Assembly: GCF_963678975.1 (NCBI RefSeq)
Contig: NC_089273.1
Location: 30,442,973-30,506,972 of the forward strand
Direction of reading: 5' to 3'
From: Dysidea avara
Lineage: Eukaryota; Porifera; Demospongiae; Dictyoceratida; Dysideidae
Length of the DNA stretch: 64,000 nt
In this document: positions 47,742 to 59,053 of the stretch, piece after piece
Layout of the letters: each line of letters opens with the position of its first letter
How positions within the stretch are numbered: the first letter of the stretch is position 1
The notes under the pieces: model-generated
The model's input: only the letters and a program-made list of their open reading frames with translations
The model's database searches: none
Told to the model about the DNA's origin: nothing
Position numbers and translations under genes: made by a program

Positions 47742-48371
47742 GTAGAGAGTTTAGCTGCAAACAAATCACCTGTAGAGAGTTCAGCTAGAAACAAATCACC
47801 CCGTAGAGAGATCAGCTGGACGAAGTCACCTTTTAGAGAGTTCAGCTACAAAGAAACCATCATGTAGAGAGTTCAGCTGCAAACAAATCACCTGTAGAGA
47901 GTTCAGCTACAAAAAAATCACCCCGTAGAGAGTTCAGCTAGACAAAGTCACCTTATAGAGAGTTCAGTTACAAAGAAACCATCATGTAGAGAGTTCAGCT
48001 ACAAAGAAACCACCATGTAGAGAGTTTAGCTGCAAACAAATCACCCTGTAGAGAGACCAGTTAGAAGAGGTCACCTTGTAGAGAGTTCAGCTACAAAGAA
48101 ACCATCCTGTATATAGTTCAGCTACATTTCAAGTCACCCAGTAGAGAGATCAGCTGCAAAAAAAATATCCTGTTGGGAATAATGGGCATGTAATAAATAT
48201 ATGTATATAATTTGTATAATTACTAATAAAATCAAAAATAATTGAAGTATTACAAATCTTCTTTAAGTTCTTTCTTCTTCCTGTGGTAAAGAAAAAAACA
48301 CATGGGTTAAAAAAGCCCCAAAGCCAGCCATAGGCCGGCTTTGCAGTATACAAATACAAAAAGAAGTGATA

Positions 48372-48540
48372 TCTAATCAAAAACAGCCAAGCTGTAAAAA
48401 AAAGGTGCGGCCCCCAAAAAGGCCATGGTGAAAAAAGATGTGAAATCCAAGGTGGCGGCCAAGAAATGGCTGTGATGGTAGGTTAATGGTTAAATTTTAA
48501 TAACGACATTTCAGGTGAATTTGGTGCCAAGACCACAAAT
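48372..48540. repeat. Left half of a type II foldback
   Basis: From ATCTAATCAAAAACAGCC to GGTGAATTTGGTGCCAAGA. The right arm is missing; unrelated sequence with transposase remnants follows. Confidence 0.8.
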
Positions 48541-48574
48541 TCACAAAGATACATACTTAAACACCCAAACACAT

Positions 48575-48900
48575 ACTTGAAGCAAACACATCCTTGCATG
48601 CTAATCTGCTATGGCAGGCACAAATCCATCTAATCAATCAAGTCACCTTCTCTCAGGTCCATGGAAGGTTGAAGCTCCTCGGGCTCTAGCTACAGTTAGC
48701 TTGTCTCCAAAAAGTAATATTTGCATCAATCTTGAGCTGTCATATGTGTACTCTTTTCCATCAACATTTACTTCCTCTAAAGGAACATAATGGTTAGAAC
48801 TATCCATTATTTGAGTCATATCCACCAAATAAGCTTCATTCTTCAACTCCACACCCAGTGGAACCCATGTGAGAGAAAATAATCTTAATGCACCCACAAA
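48575..48900 (-). pseudogene. Fragment of a DUF6589-like protein
   Basis: The minus-strand frame reads SLTWVPLGVELKNEAYLVDM, then LLFGDKLTVARARGA, GPERR, and after two stop codons LDGFVPAIAD, stop, HAR. The order GD-LTV-R-RGA, then an LDG-VP segment, then a D-W-HA-like site (here TAG in place of Trp) matches my memory of DUF6589 proteins, found in multi-copy families of cnidarians, sponges and fungi. Three in-frame stops and the short length show it is dead. Confidence 0.6.
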
Positions 48901-49204
48901 TACAAGTTTAAAATGTTGGCATACTCATGCCCATAAAAATGGCAAGCTATCTGTAAGTGCTGGGCGATAGTAACATTTTGCATGTCCAAGCAATAATAAA
49001 CATTATGTTCATGATAGGCGATAGTTACCAGATCACACTTAACATAATTTTTAACACAGAACAAGTTGTTGACAAAAAAGTACCCAATAGTTACAAGATG
49101 ACTGTTACAAACAAGCATCACAATGTCAGTTTAAATTACCAGCTAAGAAAGAAAGCATGTTCACTGTTACAGTATCTGGTAAAAGACTTGCTCTTTTTTC
49201 ATTG

Positions 49205-50665
49205 ACTAAGTGGCTATCAAGCTGAATGCTCTCTCTGATGGTACAGACGTAGCTGGTATTGACAAATACTTCCTAGCAAGTACTGTAACACAGGGGTAAC
49301 AAACACCATTCAATTGCCACCACTTCAAAGAATCCAATCGTTATTTTTCATCATATTGATCTGTGATGATATCGGACAAGTACCTCTGTAATTCTAGTTT
49401 AGCTTTTTCTGAAGGGTTAGTAAGAGAATCATCTGGAGTGTGAACAATGTCAGCTAATAATTTCATTAGCTTTCCTTCTTTATGCCTTGACACAGGAGTA
49501 CTAGAGGTGGTGGCACTTGACGAGGGTACATGTGAGCTAGAAGCAGTGGCAGCAACACTCACTCTGCTTCTGTTAGTTCATCAAGTAGAATGTCACTAGA
49601 TGCAAATGAAACATTTTTGAATCTAGGATCTAGTAGCATACATTTATTTAAAACTTCCACGTCACAACCATTTCCATAATACTCATTCACCTTGGTTATC
49701 ATTTGTTGTTTCATTTGTTTCACCAAAGGACTGTCATCCTCAGAGTAGGGTAAATATTTGTTTGTTATCTGATAAATAAGTGGTCAAACTGATGAAATGG
49801 AGGCCCATTTCTCACTCCCAATGGCTTCGGTCATTTCTACAAAGGGTTTCATGAATTGGACAAAATCATACATTGTGTTAATTTCTGAATCTGTAGGCAT
49901 AAGATCACTTTTTCGTAGCTGTGATAGGGTGGCTGAGAGAGGCTGCTGCTGCTCTAAGATGCGCTTCATAATATAGTAAGAAGAATTCCATCTGGTGGCC
50001 ACAGACTGCATCAAACGATATTGTTTATGTTTCAAGTCATACTGTTTTTGCTTTAATAGGTATAATGACTTTGAAGAATGATTGAAATGTCCCACTAATT
50101 GTTTACAACAAGCAACAGCTCTACTTACTCATGGAATATCCATAACTTTTTCAATAGCAAGCTGAATTGTATGGCTGAAACAACTGATACATGTCCAACC
50201 TAACAAGTCCATGGCACCAACAAGATTGGACCCATTATCTGTGGTTGCAGCCACTAACTTTTCATGACTTAAATTCCATTCAGACAGCACTTCTTCCAAT
50301 GCCTCAGTTATCAATTCACCGGTATGAGCTGCTGCAAACTCCTTTGTCTCAACTAAATGTGACCTCATTTCAAATGACACTGTCAAATAATGGAGTGTAA
50401 CAGCTATGTAGCTGTGTCTAGCTCGTGAAGACCACAGGTCTGTTGTGATGCTGAAGTACTAGACATCATCAGCAATTTGTTTTGTAATATCTGCTTTGGC
50501 AGCATCATACATGGTAGGAATATGGTTCAATGCAATAATAGTCTTCCAGTCCGGAGGAGTATAATAAGGCTCAAATACACGCAACATGTGTCTAAACCCA
50601 CTGTCATTAATGGTGTCTACCATGGATATTTGGTACTTTTGTTGAGGTAAATGGCAGTTACTTTA
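49205..50665 (-). pseudogene. hAT transposase (ZBED/Tam3-like) pseudogene
   Basis: Read from 50665 down: QQKYQ, DTINDSGFRHMLRVFEPYY, a TTDLWSSRARHSYIAVTLHY block, LVAATTDNGSNLVGAMDLLG with CFSHTIQLAIEKV, SVATRWNSSYYIMKRIL, an ECLDPRF-like MLLDPRFK, and at the C-terminus WWQLNGVCYPCVTVLARKYL, SIPATSVPSERAFSLIAT. This is the standard hAT order: RNase H-like core, insertion, then the C-terminal dimerisation block. In-frame stops occur near 50459, 50129 and 49771, a frameshift near 49565 and another stop near 49341. The BED finger is not seen upstream. Defective. Confidence 0.9.
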
Positions 50666-50782
50666 ACATTAATACTGTGATATTTAGTAATACCATGATA
50701 CTTTTTATGGAAGGTATACTGTTTGCTATTTTTCAATACTGTCCAGCACTAGTTCTGAACTAAACTCCTGTAGTAAATTAAT

Positions 50783-50994
50783 ATCTAATCCAAAACAGCC
50801 AAACTGTAAAAAAAGAGTATGGCCCTCAAAAAGGCTATGGTGAAAAAAGATGTGAAATTCGAGGTGGCGGCCAAGAAATGGCTGTGATGGTAGGTTAATG
50901 GTAAAAATTTTAATAATGACAATTTAGGTGAATATTGTGCCGCTTTTGAGGGCCGCACTCTTATTTTTTACAGCTTGGCTGTTTTGGATTAGAT
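50783..50994. repeat. Type II foldback with a shortened right arm
   Basis: Starts ATCTAATCCAAAACAGCC and ends GGCTGTTTTGGATTAGAT. The left arm is complete, while the right arm keeps only the outer 50 bp. Confidence 0.8.
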
Positions 50995-50995
50995 A

Positions 50996-51878
50996 GTAAA
51001 TTTTCTTAATTACTTTTAGTTATTGATTTAGTTATGGTTATATTCTCTGTGTTATTTTAGTTTTAGTTTTAGTTTAAAATGTGAAAATCTTTTAGTTATA
51101 GTTTTAATAACATTTTTAAAAATGTTTTAGTTATAGTTTTAGTTGTACATAAGAAAATCTTTTAGTTTTAGTTATAGTTTTAGTAATCTTTTCCAATTCT
51201 TTTTAGTTTTAGATTTAGTTTTAGTAAAATATTCTGTTGTATTTTAGTCATAGATTTAGTTTTAGTTATAACACGATTTGCTTTTAGTTGTAGTTTTATT
51301 TTTAGTTCACTAATACATATTTGTCTTACTAAAAGTAGTTTTAGTTGTAGTTCTAGCTAACAAAACCACCATCAAGTTACAAACTGTAGCATAATTATAT
51401 CGATGTTTGTATGCTACATATAGCAGTACAGTTTCATTCTGTGCTTTGTTCCACCTATAGAACATATGTGAACTTATACGTGCACCGGTCTGAGCAACAT
51501 AGTGTTGCTTTAGTAAAGAGATTTAGTTATAGTTATAGTTATAGTCATAGCTAGTTTATTCAATAAGTTTAGTTTTAGTTTCAGTTACAGTAATCCTTCT
51601 TAATTCATTTTAGTTATAGATTTAGTTATGGTTATATTGTCTTTGTTGTTTTAGTTTTAGTTAAAAACATGAAAATCTTTTGGTTTTAGTTATAGTTTTA
51701 GTTATCTTTCTTAATTATTTTAGTAAATTATTCTGTTGTTTTTTTAGTTATAGATTCAGTTTTAGATATAATATGGATTTGCTTTTAGTTATAATAGTTA
51801 TAGTTTTAGTTAACTAATACATATTTGCCTTACTAAAAGTACTTTTAGTTTTAGTTATAGTTAACTAAAACAACACTG
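50996..51878 (+). repeat. Two TTTTAGT-rich low-complexity units
   Basis: 50996-51368 and 51500-51878 share order (TTATGGTTATATT, ATGAAAATCTTTT, TAACTAATACATATTTG-like blocks) within a sea of TTTTAGTTATAG words. They form the right part of the 43794-51878 insertion. Confidence 0.8.
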
Positions 51879-52130
51879 CTATGTAGATGGAGTAACTATT
51901 GTAGGAGTGCCTTTTTGTGGTTTGAACGGAATCCAGTTAAAGGCCATCAAGATATGACACAAAACCCAAACTGTGTCACAATTACGCAATCGATTTTTAT
52001 GAATAAAAAAACTATTAGTTTTCACGCCTACTAGGCAAACCGCTTAGATCAATGAACTGAAAATCGGTGTGTAGCTGGAACAATTATCACAGAAAGTCCT
52101 TGCAGTAGTACAGAAGAATTAGAGTACAAA

Positions 52131-53180
52131 CCAACCCAGTAGAGAGTTCATCTAGATCAGCTACAAACAAGTTACTTTATACAATGTTTAGCTACAAGTA
52201 AGTCACTCAGTGGAGAGTTCAGCTACAAACAAGTCATTCTGTAGTACAAACAAGTCACCGTGTAGCTGGAGAGTTCAGCAACCAATCAAAAAACCACTCT
52301 GTAAAGAGTTCAGCTATACAAACATGTTATAACTCTATAGAGAAAGTTATAACTCTATAGAGAGATCAGCTAGAAACAAGTAATCCAGTAGAGAGATCAG
52401 CTACAAGACATCACCTTATAGACAGGTCAGTTACAAAGAAACTACCATGTAGAGAGTTCAACTACAAACAAATCACCCTGCAGATATAGTTCAGCTACGA
52501 ACAGATCACCCTGTAGAGAGATCAACTAGAAGAAATCACCTTGTAGAGAGTTTAGCTACAAAGAAACCACCATGTAGAGAGTTCAGCTGCAAACAAATCA
52601 TCTGTGGAGAGTTCAGCCAGAAACAAGTTCACCCTATAGAGAGATCAGCTAGAAACAAGTCACCCCATAGAGAGATCAGCTACAAAGAAACCATTTTGTA
52701 GAGAGTTCAATTACAAACAGATAACCCTATAGAGAGTTCAGCTAGAAACAAGTCACCGTGTAGAGAGATCAGCTAGAAACAAGTTATCCAGAGACCAGCT
52801 AGAAACAAGTCACCCTGTAGAGAAGTCAGCTAGAAACAAGTCACTCTGTAGAGAGATCAGCTACAAAGAAACCATCCTTTTATGAGTTCAATTACAAACA
52901 GATAACTCTATAGAGAGTTCAGAGATCAGCTAGAAACAAGTCATCCAGAGATCAGCTAGAAACAAATCACCCTGTAGAGAGATCAGCTACAAAGAAACCA
53001 GTAGAGAGTTCAGCTACAATCAAGTTACACTATAGAGAGATCAGCTAGCAACAAATCATCTTGTAGAGAATTCAATTGCAAACAAATCACCCTGTAGAGA
53101 GTTCAGCTAGAACAAGTCACCTTGTAGAGAGTTCAGCTACAAAGAAACCACCATGTAGAGAGTTCAGCTGCAAACAAATC
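52131..53180 (+). repeat. 31-bp minisatellite array 3, about 34 diverged units
   Basis: Same monomer as arrays 1 and 2, but more diverged, with partial units (for example around 52170-52330 and 52780-52930). Ends abruptly at the truncated foldback. Confidence 0.85.
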
Positions 53181-53464
53181 AAGGTGAAAAAAGATATGAA
53201 ATCCACGGTGGCGGCCAAGAAATGGCTGTGATGGTAGGTTAATTGCCAAAATTGTAATTATGACAATTAAGGTGAATTTTGTGATGAATCCTAGTGAAGG
53301 AGGCAACGCAGACTCACCTGAATTGTCGTAATTAAATTTTTTGCCATTAACCTATCGTCACAGCCATTTCTTGGCCGCCACCTTGGATTTCACATCTTTT
53401 TTCACCTTGGCCTTTTTGGGGGGCCTTACTCTTTTTTTACAGCTTGGCTGTTTTTGGCTTAGAT
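53181..53464. repeat. Type II foldback, left outer arm missing
   Basis: Starts inside the arm at GGTGAAAAAAGATATGAAAT and ends with GGCTGTTTTTGGCTTAGAT. Inner arms intact around a 30-bp centre. Confidence 0.8.
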
Positions 53465-53711
53465 TACTATAACAATATCATCAAATCATCTACAAATGCA
53501 ATTTTCTGTAATACAGCTAAAATAATGTTTAACAGGCAAGGTCCTCTACCCAACCACCATAAGGGGGCCAAGTGAGATCCCGGCCTGCTTACTTGTATGT
53601 CACTCAACTGCCCCCGAGCTCTTAATGCAGTCATGCTGGACCCCTAAACCTGACTCTAAAGGATCTCTGACACAAACACACGTATATTTATATCTTCGTA
53701 ACCATACATAC

Positions 53712-53826
53712 CATACATTAATTTCTGTATTTGCATGGCTAAATTACCAGCATCCTTACTCATTTTCAGGTGGTGTTGTCTGAGTTTACTGGCCTGCCAT
53801 GCTAACTTTAAAGTCACAAAGGGCAA
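53712..53826 (-). CDS. Second visible exon of the large gene
   Basis: Acceptor CAATGATTCCTCAG and donor G|GTATGTATGG. It starts in phase 0, matching 63411, and ends in phase 1, matching the ZU5 exon at 38256. It encodes 38 residues, LPFVTLKLAWQASKLRQHHL then KMSKDAGNLAMQIQKLMY, basic and probably helical, forming a linker between the COR-like part and ZU5. It is the only open frame in this stretch with both splice sites and fitting phases; other small exons could still be missed between it and its neighbours. Confidence 0.7.
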
Positions 53827-53904
53827 CTGAGGAATCATTGGGCAGAAATACTTAATTTATTTAGTTACACAGTTGACGACATGTGTTACAGATTAATTTT
53901 ATTG

Positions 53905-54287
53905 TTTAGCAAACAGCAACAGCAGCAGGAACCCACATATGTACAACAGCATATACGGGATAAGTGCAACAGACATGCAGAGCAATGATAGCAGCTGTGG
54001 TGGGAACCACAAGTGTACAACAGCTATGTGGGGCAATTAAAGCAATCATGTAAAGCAATAGTTACAGCGACTGCAGTAGCAGCATGGGAGCCCACATGTA
54101 TACAACAGCTTTGTGTGATGGGAAACACAGCAATCACAGCAACAGTAGCGGTAGCAGCAGCAGTGGGAACTCACGTGTGTACAATGGCTTTGTGGGGTAG
54201 GTAATAACAGCAGCAACAATGGGAGCAATGGTAGGAACCCACATGTGTACAACAGCAGTGTAGGGTAGGTAAAGCAGTAATGCGAGC
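53905..54287 (+). repeat. Minisatellite, about 75-90-bp units, left part
   Basis: Units carry GGAACCCACATGTGTACAAC, TTTGTGGGGTAGGTAA and runs of AGCAGC. It resumes at 55590-55760 after the 54296-55581 insertion. Open frames in it are repeat-derived. Confidence 0.75.
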
Positions 54288-54295
54288 TATAATAG

Positions 54296-55581
54296 CAGTG
54301 GCGTATCTACACCTGGGCATTTCCGGGTATTTACCCAGGCATCAGCTCACTTTGCCCAGGCATCAGCTCACTTTGCCTGGGCATCAGAAAATCTTCTGGC
54401 GTGGCAGCCACGCATGAAAATACACTGCTCACAATTCAGTAATTACGATTCTATCCACCATTGACTGTAGCGAACGTTTGCAGCGAATTCTTGCATGGAA
54501 AATAAGCGATGAGCATTTAATTAAGAGTCTGACTTCTAATAATAGCCCCGTAGATTACAAGTTACTATATTTAAATCTGAAAAACGGAGATGTGCCCGCC
54601 CAAAATCTAGTGAATAGTGCCAATTTGTAGTCTCATCTAAGTGATTATAGTTTGGAGTTTGCCTGTATAATATAGACCGCGTGAAGTGGAAACCGACTGG
54701 CTGTTTGGCTACTTGATTTCAGCAGGTAGCGGTCTAATTCTGAATAATCAGTGCCCGGATTTATTGTGATACAACTACGATGAAGGAATGTCAAGGGAAT
54801 AACGTGAGAGAACTGCTGACAATAGTTTGTAGGACCACTCGGCAGGGTGTGGTAGAGTTGGCTGGTGGTTGTAAGGAATGAATGCCCCTAGTGAGTATGT
54901 AGATGAAACGGTGTCATGACGGTTTCGTGATCCGCACAAGTACGAGTCAGTACAAGAAATCTATCGGTTCAGTAGTACAGAGCTTTTCCATCTCCTTGAC
55001 AACCGTTTTTGTCGGCCATATTGTTGAACAATTTTGTACGCAGCGGACCTATGGACAAGTTGAAATAAGCCAATCTGCGTAAACCACTAACAACTAACAG
55101 TCCAAGCTGTGATTGATGGGCTTGGTATTGGGTAAGAATTAACATAATTATATAAAATACACGCTAACCTGTAAAGCGGTTGGAAATATCCCCATAGAAC
55201 GCTCGACACTGATGTTCATAAATATGGCCGAAATACGGTGTAATATACAAAAAATTACGGCACCAATTTTGGTCGTCAAGGAGATGGAAAAGCTCTATCG
55301 TCATTATGAATTGGAAGTATCCTTTTGTGTGGCACGTGATGCTGCAGTTCCACAATCGATTACATGCATCGTAGCTAGAGACTAGTATGGAGTGATTGCA
55401 GACTGATGAGCTATTATATATGCATACAGATAAGAGTTAATAACTGTAGCTAGCCATGCCATGCACTTGAAAACAACAATTTGATGAATGCACGTATGAA
55501 CCCACACAGACTGTTCACTGGACTAGGTGTACGGGTAAGTGGGCTTGCTCGGGCATCATGTTTGGGCTAGATACGCCCCTG
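54296..55581. mobile_element. hAT-type element, 1286 bp, exact 8-bp target duplication
   Basis: Ends CAGTGGCGTATCTACACC and GGGCTAGATACGCCCCTG. TATAATAG at 54288-54295 and 55582-55589. Inside, GAGCTTTTCCATCTCCTTGAC (54978 region) is mirrored at 55268-55290. The frame around 54920-55010 (RFRDPHKYESVQ, EIYRFSSTELFHLLDNRF) weakly recalls the start of a Harbinger-type transposase, which would make it a mosaic. Confidence 0.8.
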
Positions 55582-55589
55582 TATAATAG

Positions 55590-55760
55590 TAGCAGTAGCA
55601 GCAGCAGTGGCAGCAATGGAAACCCACAAGTGTACAACAGCATATGCGGGATAGGTAAATCAGTCATGCAAAGCAATAATACCAGCGGTAGCAGTGATGG
55701 AAATGTACATACGTACAGTGCTAAGCAATGAAGCAGCCATGCAGTGAAATTCATGGCAGA
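55590..55760 (+). repeat. Minisatellite, right part
   Basis: Continuation of 53905-54287, with GGAAACCCACAAGTGTACAAC minus one base and AGCAGCAGCAGTGG words. Confidence 0.7.
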
Positions 55761-55889
55761 GCCGACATGCTGACATCTGTGATGCTTGTGCGATATTGCA
55801 TTCTTAGTTAAGCCATCTAGGCTATGGTAACATAGACCACAGCGTCTTGAGGGTAGGTACTGAACTTTATTTATTTACTCCTTAGTAAG

Positions 55890-56978
55890 CAGTGGCATAA
55901 CTAGAACCAAACTGACACCAGGGCCTAGTGCAATCAGTGGCGTAGTTAACCGGAAAGTGATGGGGTGACACACCCCCACAGAACACTTATTAATGTCATG
56001 ATTGTACAAAAAGGCTAATGACCCAATGATGGGCTAGCCAACATACGGTGTAGTATTAGGTAATTTATCATATCCAAGCTTTATTACAAATTACTATCTA
56101 TGTAAGTATAACCGCAGATTGAGCCTCATCTCATTCTCACGTGTCTCAACTGTACTCCAACATATTCACCCATGATCAAGTAGAGCTATACATCACTGGC
56201 AGAATATAATGCATTATAGCTATTTATGTTAGACACTCCTAGCCACACTGATTTCGTCCACTGAATTTAGTGAATTACTACTCCAGACTCCAGGTTGACT
56301 CCGAGTCCTTATCTCTATTTCCGAGTAATCCCCTTTACATTAATATATAGCAGACCAACTTGCTCAACAATTCATTGTCTCGTAGTGCTGTTTATCACTG
56401 TTATCTCAAGCCTCAATTGCAGAAGGTCAACTGCCTTTTTTTAAATGCACTATCATGTGAGTAAGCTAGTCTAAAAACAGAACAATAATTAGTGTGAGTA
56501 ACTAATATTTTTGTTACCTGTTATCTCATGCATGGATGATCCTTTTGTTAACTGTTGCATTATACGTTTGCTAAATGGAATGAGTGGAAGTGTTGAAGAG
56601 AATATAGCACTGAAGAAGCTGGCCATTTAGCATGATGGTTACCATGCCAGGACAAGTGCCCAACATTGTTTACATGGTCTAAACGCCACAGCCTAATGTA
56701 TGCACATGAAATTTAATTTAAGGAGCATGGTACTTGGGTCTCGATCAAATCGATCAATGGTCCACTATTGCTCACTAAGAGATACTCTAGAGTATAGACC
56801 TAAGACCAGTAAGTCTTCTTAGCTGTTTTGTTTGAATTTTTAATACATCGCCCAAGGTCCGTGCCGGTTTGCCAAGCCTTTCTTGCCATCGTGATATACA
56901 AAATGTCCATTTTCAATCTGATAATTTGCTGACACCCGGGACTAGGCCCGGGTAGGCCTGGGTTTAGTTACACCACTG
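55890..56978. mobile_element. hAT-type element, 1089 bp, 8-bp target duplication
   Basis: Ends CAGTGGCATAACTAGAACC and GGTTTAGTTACACCACTG. Flanks TTAGTAAG (55882-55889) and CTAGTAAG (56979-56986), 7 of 8 identical. A second CAGTGGCGTAGTTAACC start lies inside at about 55935, perhaps a nested fragment. No intact transposase. Confidence 0.75.
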
Positions 56979-57236
56979 CTAGTAAGCAATACATTGTGCC
57001 TAATTTTTACCCCAAATTTTAGTTATTCAGAGTCTGTGGTTACCCCTTGTCACTGTGATTCGTACGTATCAAAGGTTTAATGTTGGTGCATATACATACC
57101 AATTGGCACACTATAAGTCCTATATTACCCAACCATTTATATTAGTTTATAGAACTTTGCGTGGCCAAGATCAAAGGAAAAAGTGTACTTTAAATTTCAT
57201 AAAGTACACTCTCAGCTGGCCAACAGCTTCATCAAC

Positions 57237-57321
57237 CACAAAGAGTGTTTTATTGCACCGCAAAGAGTGCTTTATTGAACGAATAAAGCACTCTTTGCGG
57301 TGCAATAAAGCACTCTTTGTG
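57237..57321. repeat. Perfect-stem hairpin with GCACTCTTTG words
   Basis: 40-bp arms made of two AATAAAGCACTCTTTG units, with a five-base loop. The short palindrome GTACTTTAAATTTCATAAAGTAC-like lies just upstream. Confidence 0.8.
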
Positions 57322-57784
57322 GGCAATAAAGCACAGTTGCCCACGTGCCTTAGTGTAGGCTAATAGCCTATGGGGCTCGCGCCAGTACGACTAATCACCC
57401 AAGCCAGTGAAGGCTGATAGTCTCGCCGCGCTGAGTGATCAATCACCCCAGCCAATACGAGTTGTACCACTAGATTGCTTTTATAGACATACCTAAATGC
57501 TTCGATGATAGGTGGGAGAAGGTAACGTAAACGGACAAGTCCTGGAGGTATCACGGAAATACTTCACCATGTGACTCACAATAGAATCAATTGTGGGTTG
57601 CGAGCAAAACCTGCCAAAAGACGCAATGAACGTCTACCATGCCAAACTATGGTGAACTACGCGTGAGTTACTTTGTTAAACTGGTTTGTGTGTGTTCAGG
57701 CTGCTAATAGTTTGTGCAATGTGTGTTAATTACGAGTTCTAGTGTATGGTGAAGCTACACGAGTAGAAAGTTTCATAAATCATT
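57322..57784. other. No gene recognised; CpG-containing stretch
   Basis: 57360-57560 is richer in CG dinucleotides than its surroundings and holds two related ATCACCCAAGCCAGT and ATCACCCCAGCCAAT blocks. The minus-strand frame here has no splice support. Confidence 0.4.
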
Positions 57785-57940
57785 TAAAGCATAGTCTTAC
57801 TCGTGCTATATGAAAAATAAAGTACTCGTCGCTTGGCCTCGATGCTAATAAAGCACTCAGCTTCGCCTCGTGCTTGATTAGCATCTCGGCCGCAAGCCTC
57901 GTACTTTATTTTTCATATATCACTCACGGCTATGCTTTAA
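57785..57940. repeat. Hairpin, arms about 60 bp
   Basis: TATGAAAAATAAAGTACTCG mirrored by TACTTTATTTTTCATATA, with outer AAAGCATAG and CTATGCTTT. The loop is CpG-rich with repeated GCTAATAAAGCAC text, similar in style to the hairpins at 24499 and 57237. Confidence 0.75.
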
Positions 57941-59050
57941 CATATACGTAATGGTGAATAACGTACGTGTGATCAAAATGAATTATTTTTCAATGGCTAA
58001 CTTTAAACAATTGTTTGCAAGCTAAAAGTTATTATTATCCATACACAAAAAGTGGCAAAATTGTTAGTTAAACACAGAAATTAAAGAAAAAGTTTGAAAC
58101 TCCCCTTTGAAGCAAATGTTACTGCGCATGCCATATTAGCACACATAGAATGCATACAGAGTAGGGCTCAAATGAACTTAAGTGATTTGAGGTTGCTCGA
58201 ACTAACGTATGTTCGAATGTGGGTAGAACAGTTCCGGCTATACAGTAAACCTATCAATCCTTGATTTTGTGGGGGAAGCTAGATGTATATGGTATTTTGT
58301 TGTTATGTATTAATGGTTTAGTAGTGCCATGCCTATAAAGTAAACTGTCAGGTTTTACGGTTTCTGCGTTGTGCTAGCTACTTGTCTCAACTGTATAACA
58401 GTAGCATTATAATTATATACAGGCTGTGCTCCTTTACCCGTATTTAATCACAGTCACAATCAGTAGTACTGTATATAAAATGCATTTAAAACCTAGTAAT
58501 CATGAGTATTTTTACTTGTGGTATTGAATTTCAAATTTTCTCAGTAAAAATTTTGTGTCAGTACAACTGTGTGTGCTGCATACTTGCATTTACGTAATAT
58601 GCTGTGATTTGTGTAATTCTGCTGGTATACAGGAACTAGTTTTATTTACAAGTTCGAAAGATTTGTGAGCCTTAGTTAATGAATGTCCGAAGCCTGACAA
58701 TCCTAGTTCGTTTGGGCCCGATACTAACTGACACTTTGTATGATGTAGTATAAACTTTATGTGTACTGTGTATATGACATAGCCACTCCTTACATTTTCT
58801 AGCTAACTTCTGTTTCTTTGAACAATGTGGTGATTCCCGAGACTCCCTCACTACAATAGCAAAAAAAAACACTGTTAAATTCTAAAAGGCTTTACATCAA
58901 AATTGCTACATACATTACAAATTGTACAAATGCATCTTCTATCTATAGTATGTAAATATGTATGAATGTCCCTCCATCCCCGTAAAATTTAAATTGACCT
59001 GTTTATTTGAAGTTCATATACAATGAAATTATTCTTAACGGAAGAATGAT
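57941..59050. other. No gene recognised
   Basis: AT-rich. An AG-bounded minus-strand segment near 58790-58855 (RESRESPHCSKKQKLARK) ends in GTAAGG, but it is short and unsupported. Confidence 0.4.
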
Positions 59051-59053
59051 ATA

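Larger units (their letters stand above)
44728..48170 (+). repeat. 31-bp minisatellite array 2, about 84 monomers
   Basis: Same monomer as array 1, with the same order of variants at both ends (for example AACCATCATGTAGAGAGTTC units near the 3' end). Interrupted at 46923-47741 by a hAT MITE. The frame at 44891-45121 is repeat-derived. Confidence 0.9.
43874..48540 (+). mobile_element. Composite element type II, copy 2
   Basis: Direct homologue of 8684-12935: head from 43874, 31-bp array, AT-rich linker and the left half of the foldback (48372-48540). It lies inside a TTTTAGT-rich sequence. Confidence 0.8.
43794..51878 (+). mobile_element. 8.1-kb insertion with TTTTAGT-rich ends and 8-bp target duplication
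   Basis: Ends TAGTGTTGTTTTAGTAA and TTAACTAAAACAACACTG are inverted repeats, and CTATGTAG flanks both sides (43786-43793 and 51879-51886). The TTTTAGT-rich text (43794-43876 continuing at 50996-51368, and again at 51500-51878) is homologous and colinear, with a 130-bp spacer between. A type II composite and other sequences were inserted later between 43876 and 50996. The 8-bp duplication and CAGTGTTG-like ends suit a hAT element. Confidence 0.7.
43308..53464 (+). mobile_element. Composite element type II, copy 3, split by an 8-kb insertion
   Basis: The head (43308-43793) breaks off after GCTATGTAG and resumes at 51879 with CTATGTAGATGGAGTAAC, exactly as the uninterrupted head reads at 9171-9190. 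It is followed by its own 31-bp array (52131-53180) and foldback (53181-53464). Confidence 0.8.
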
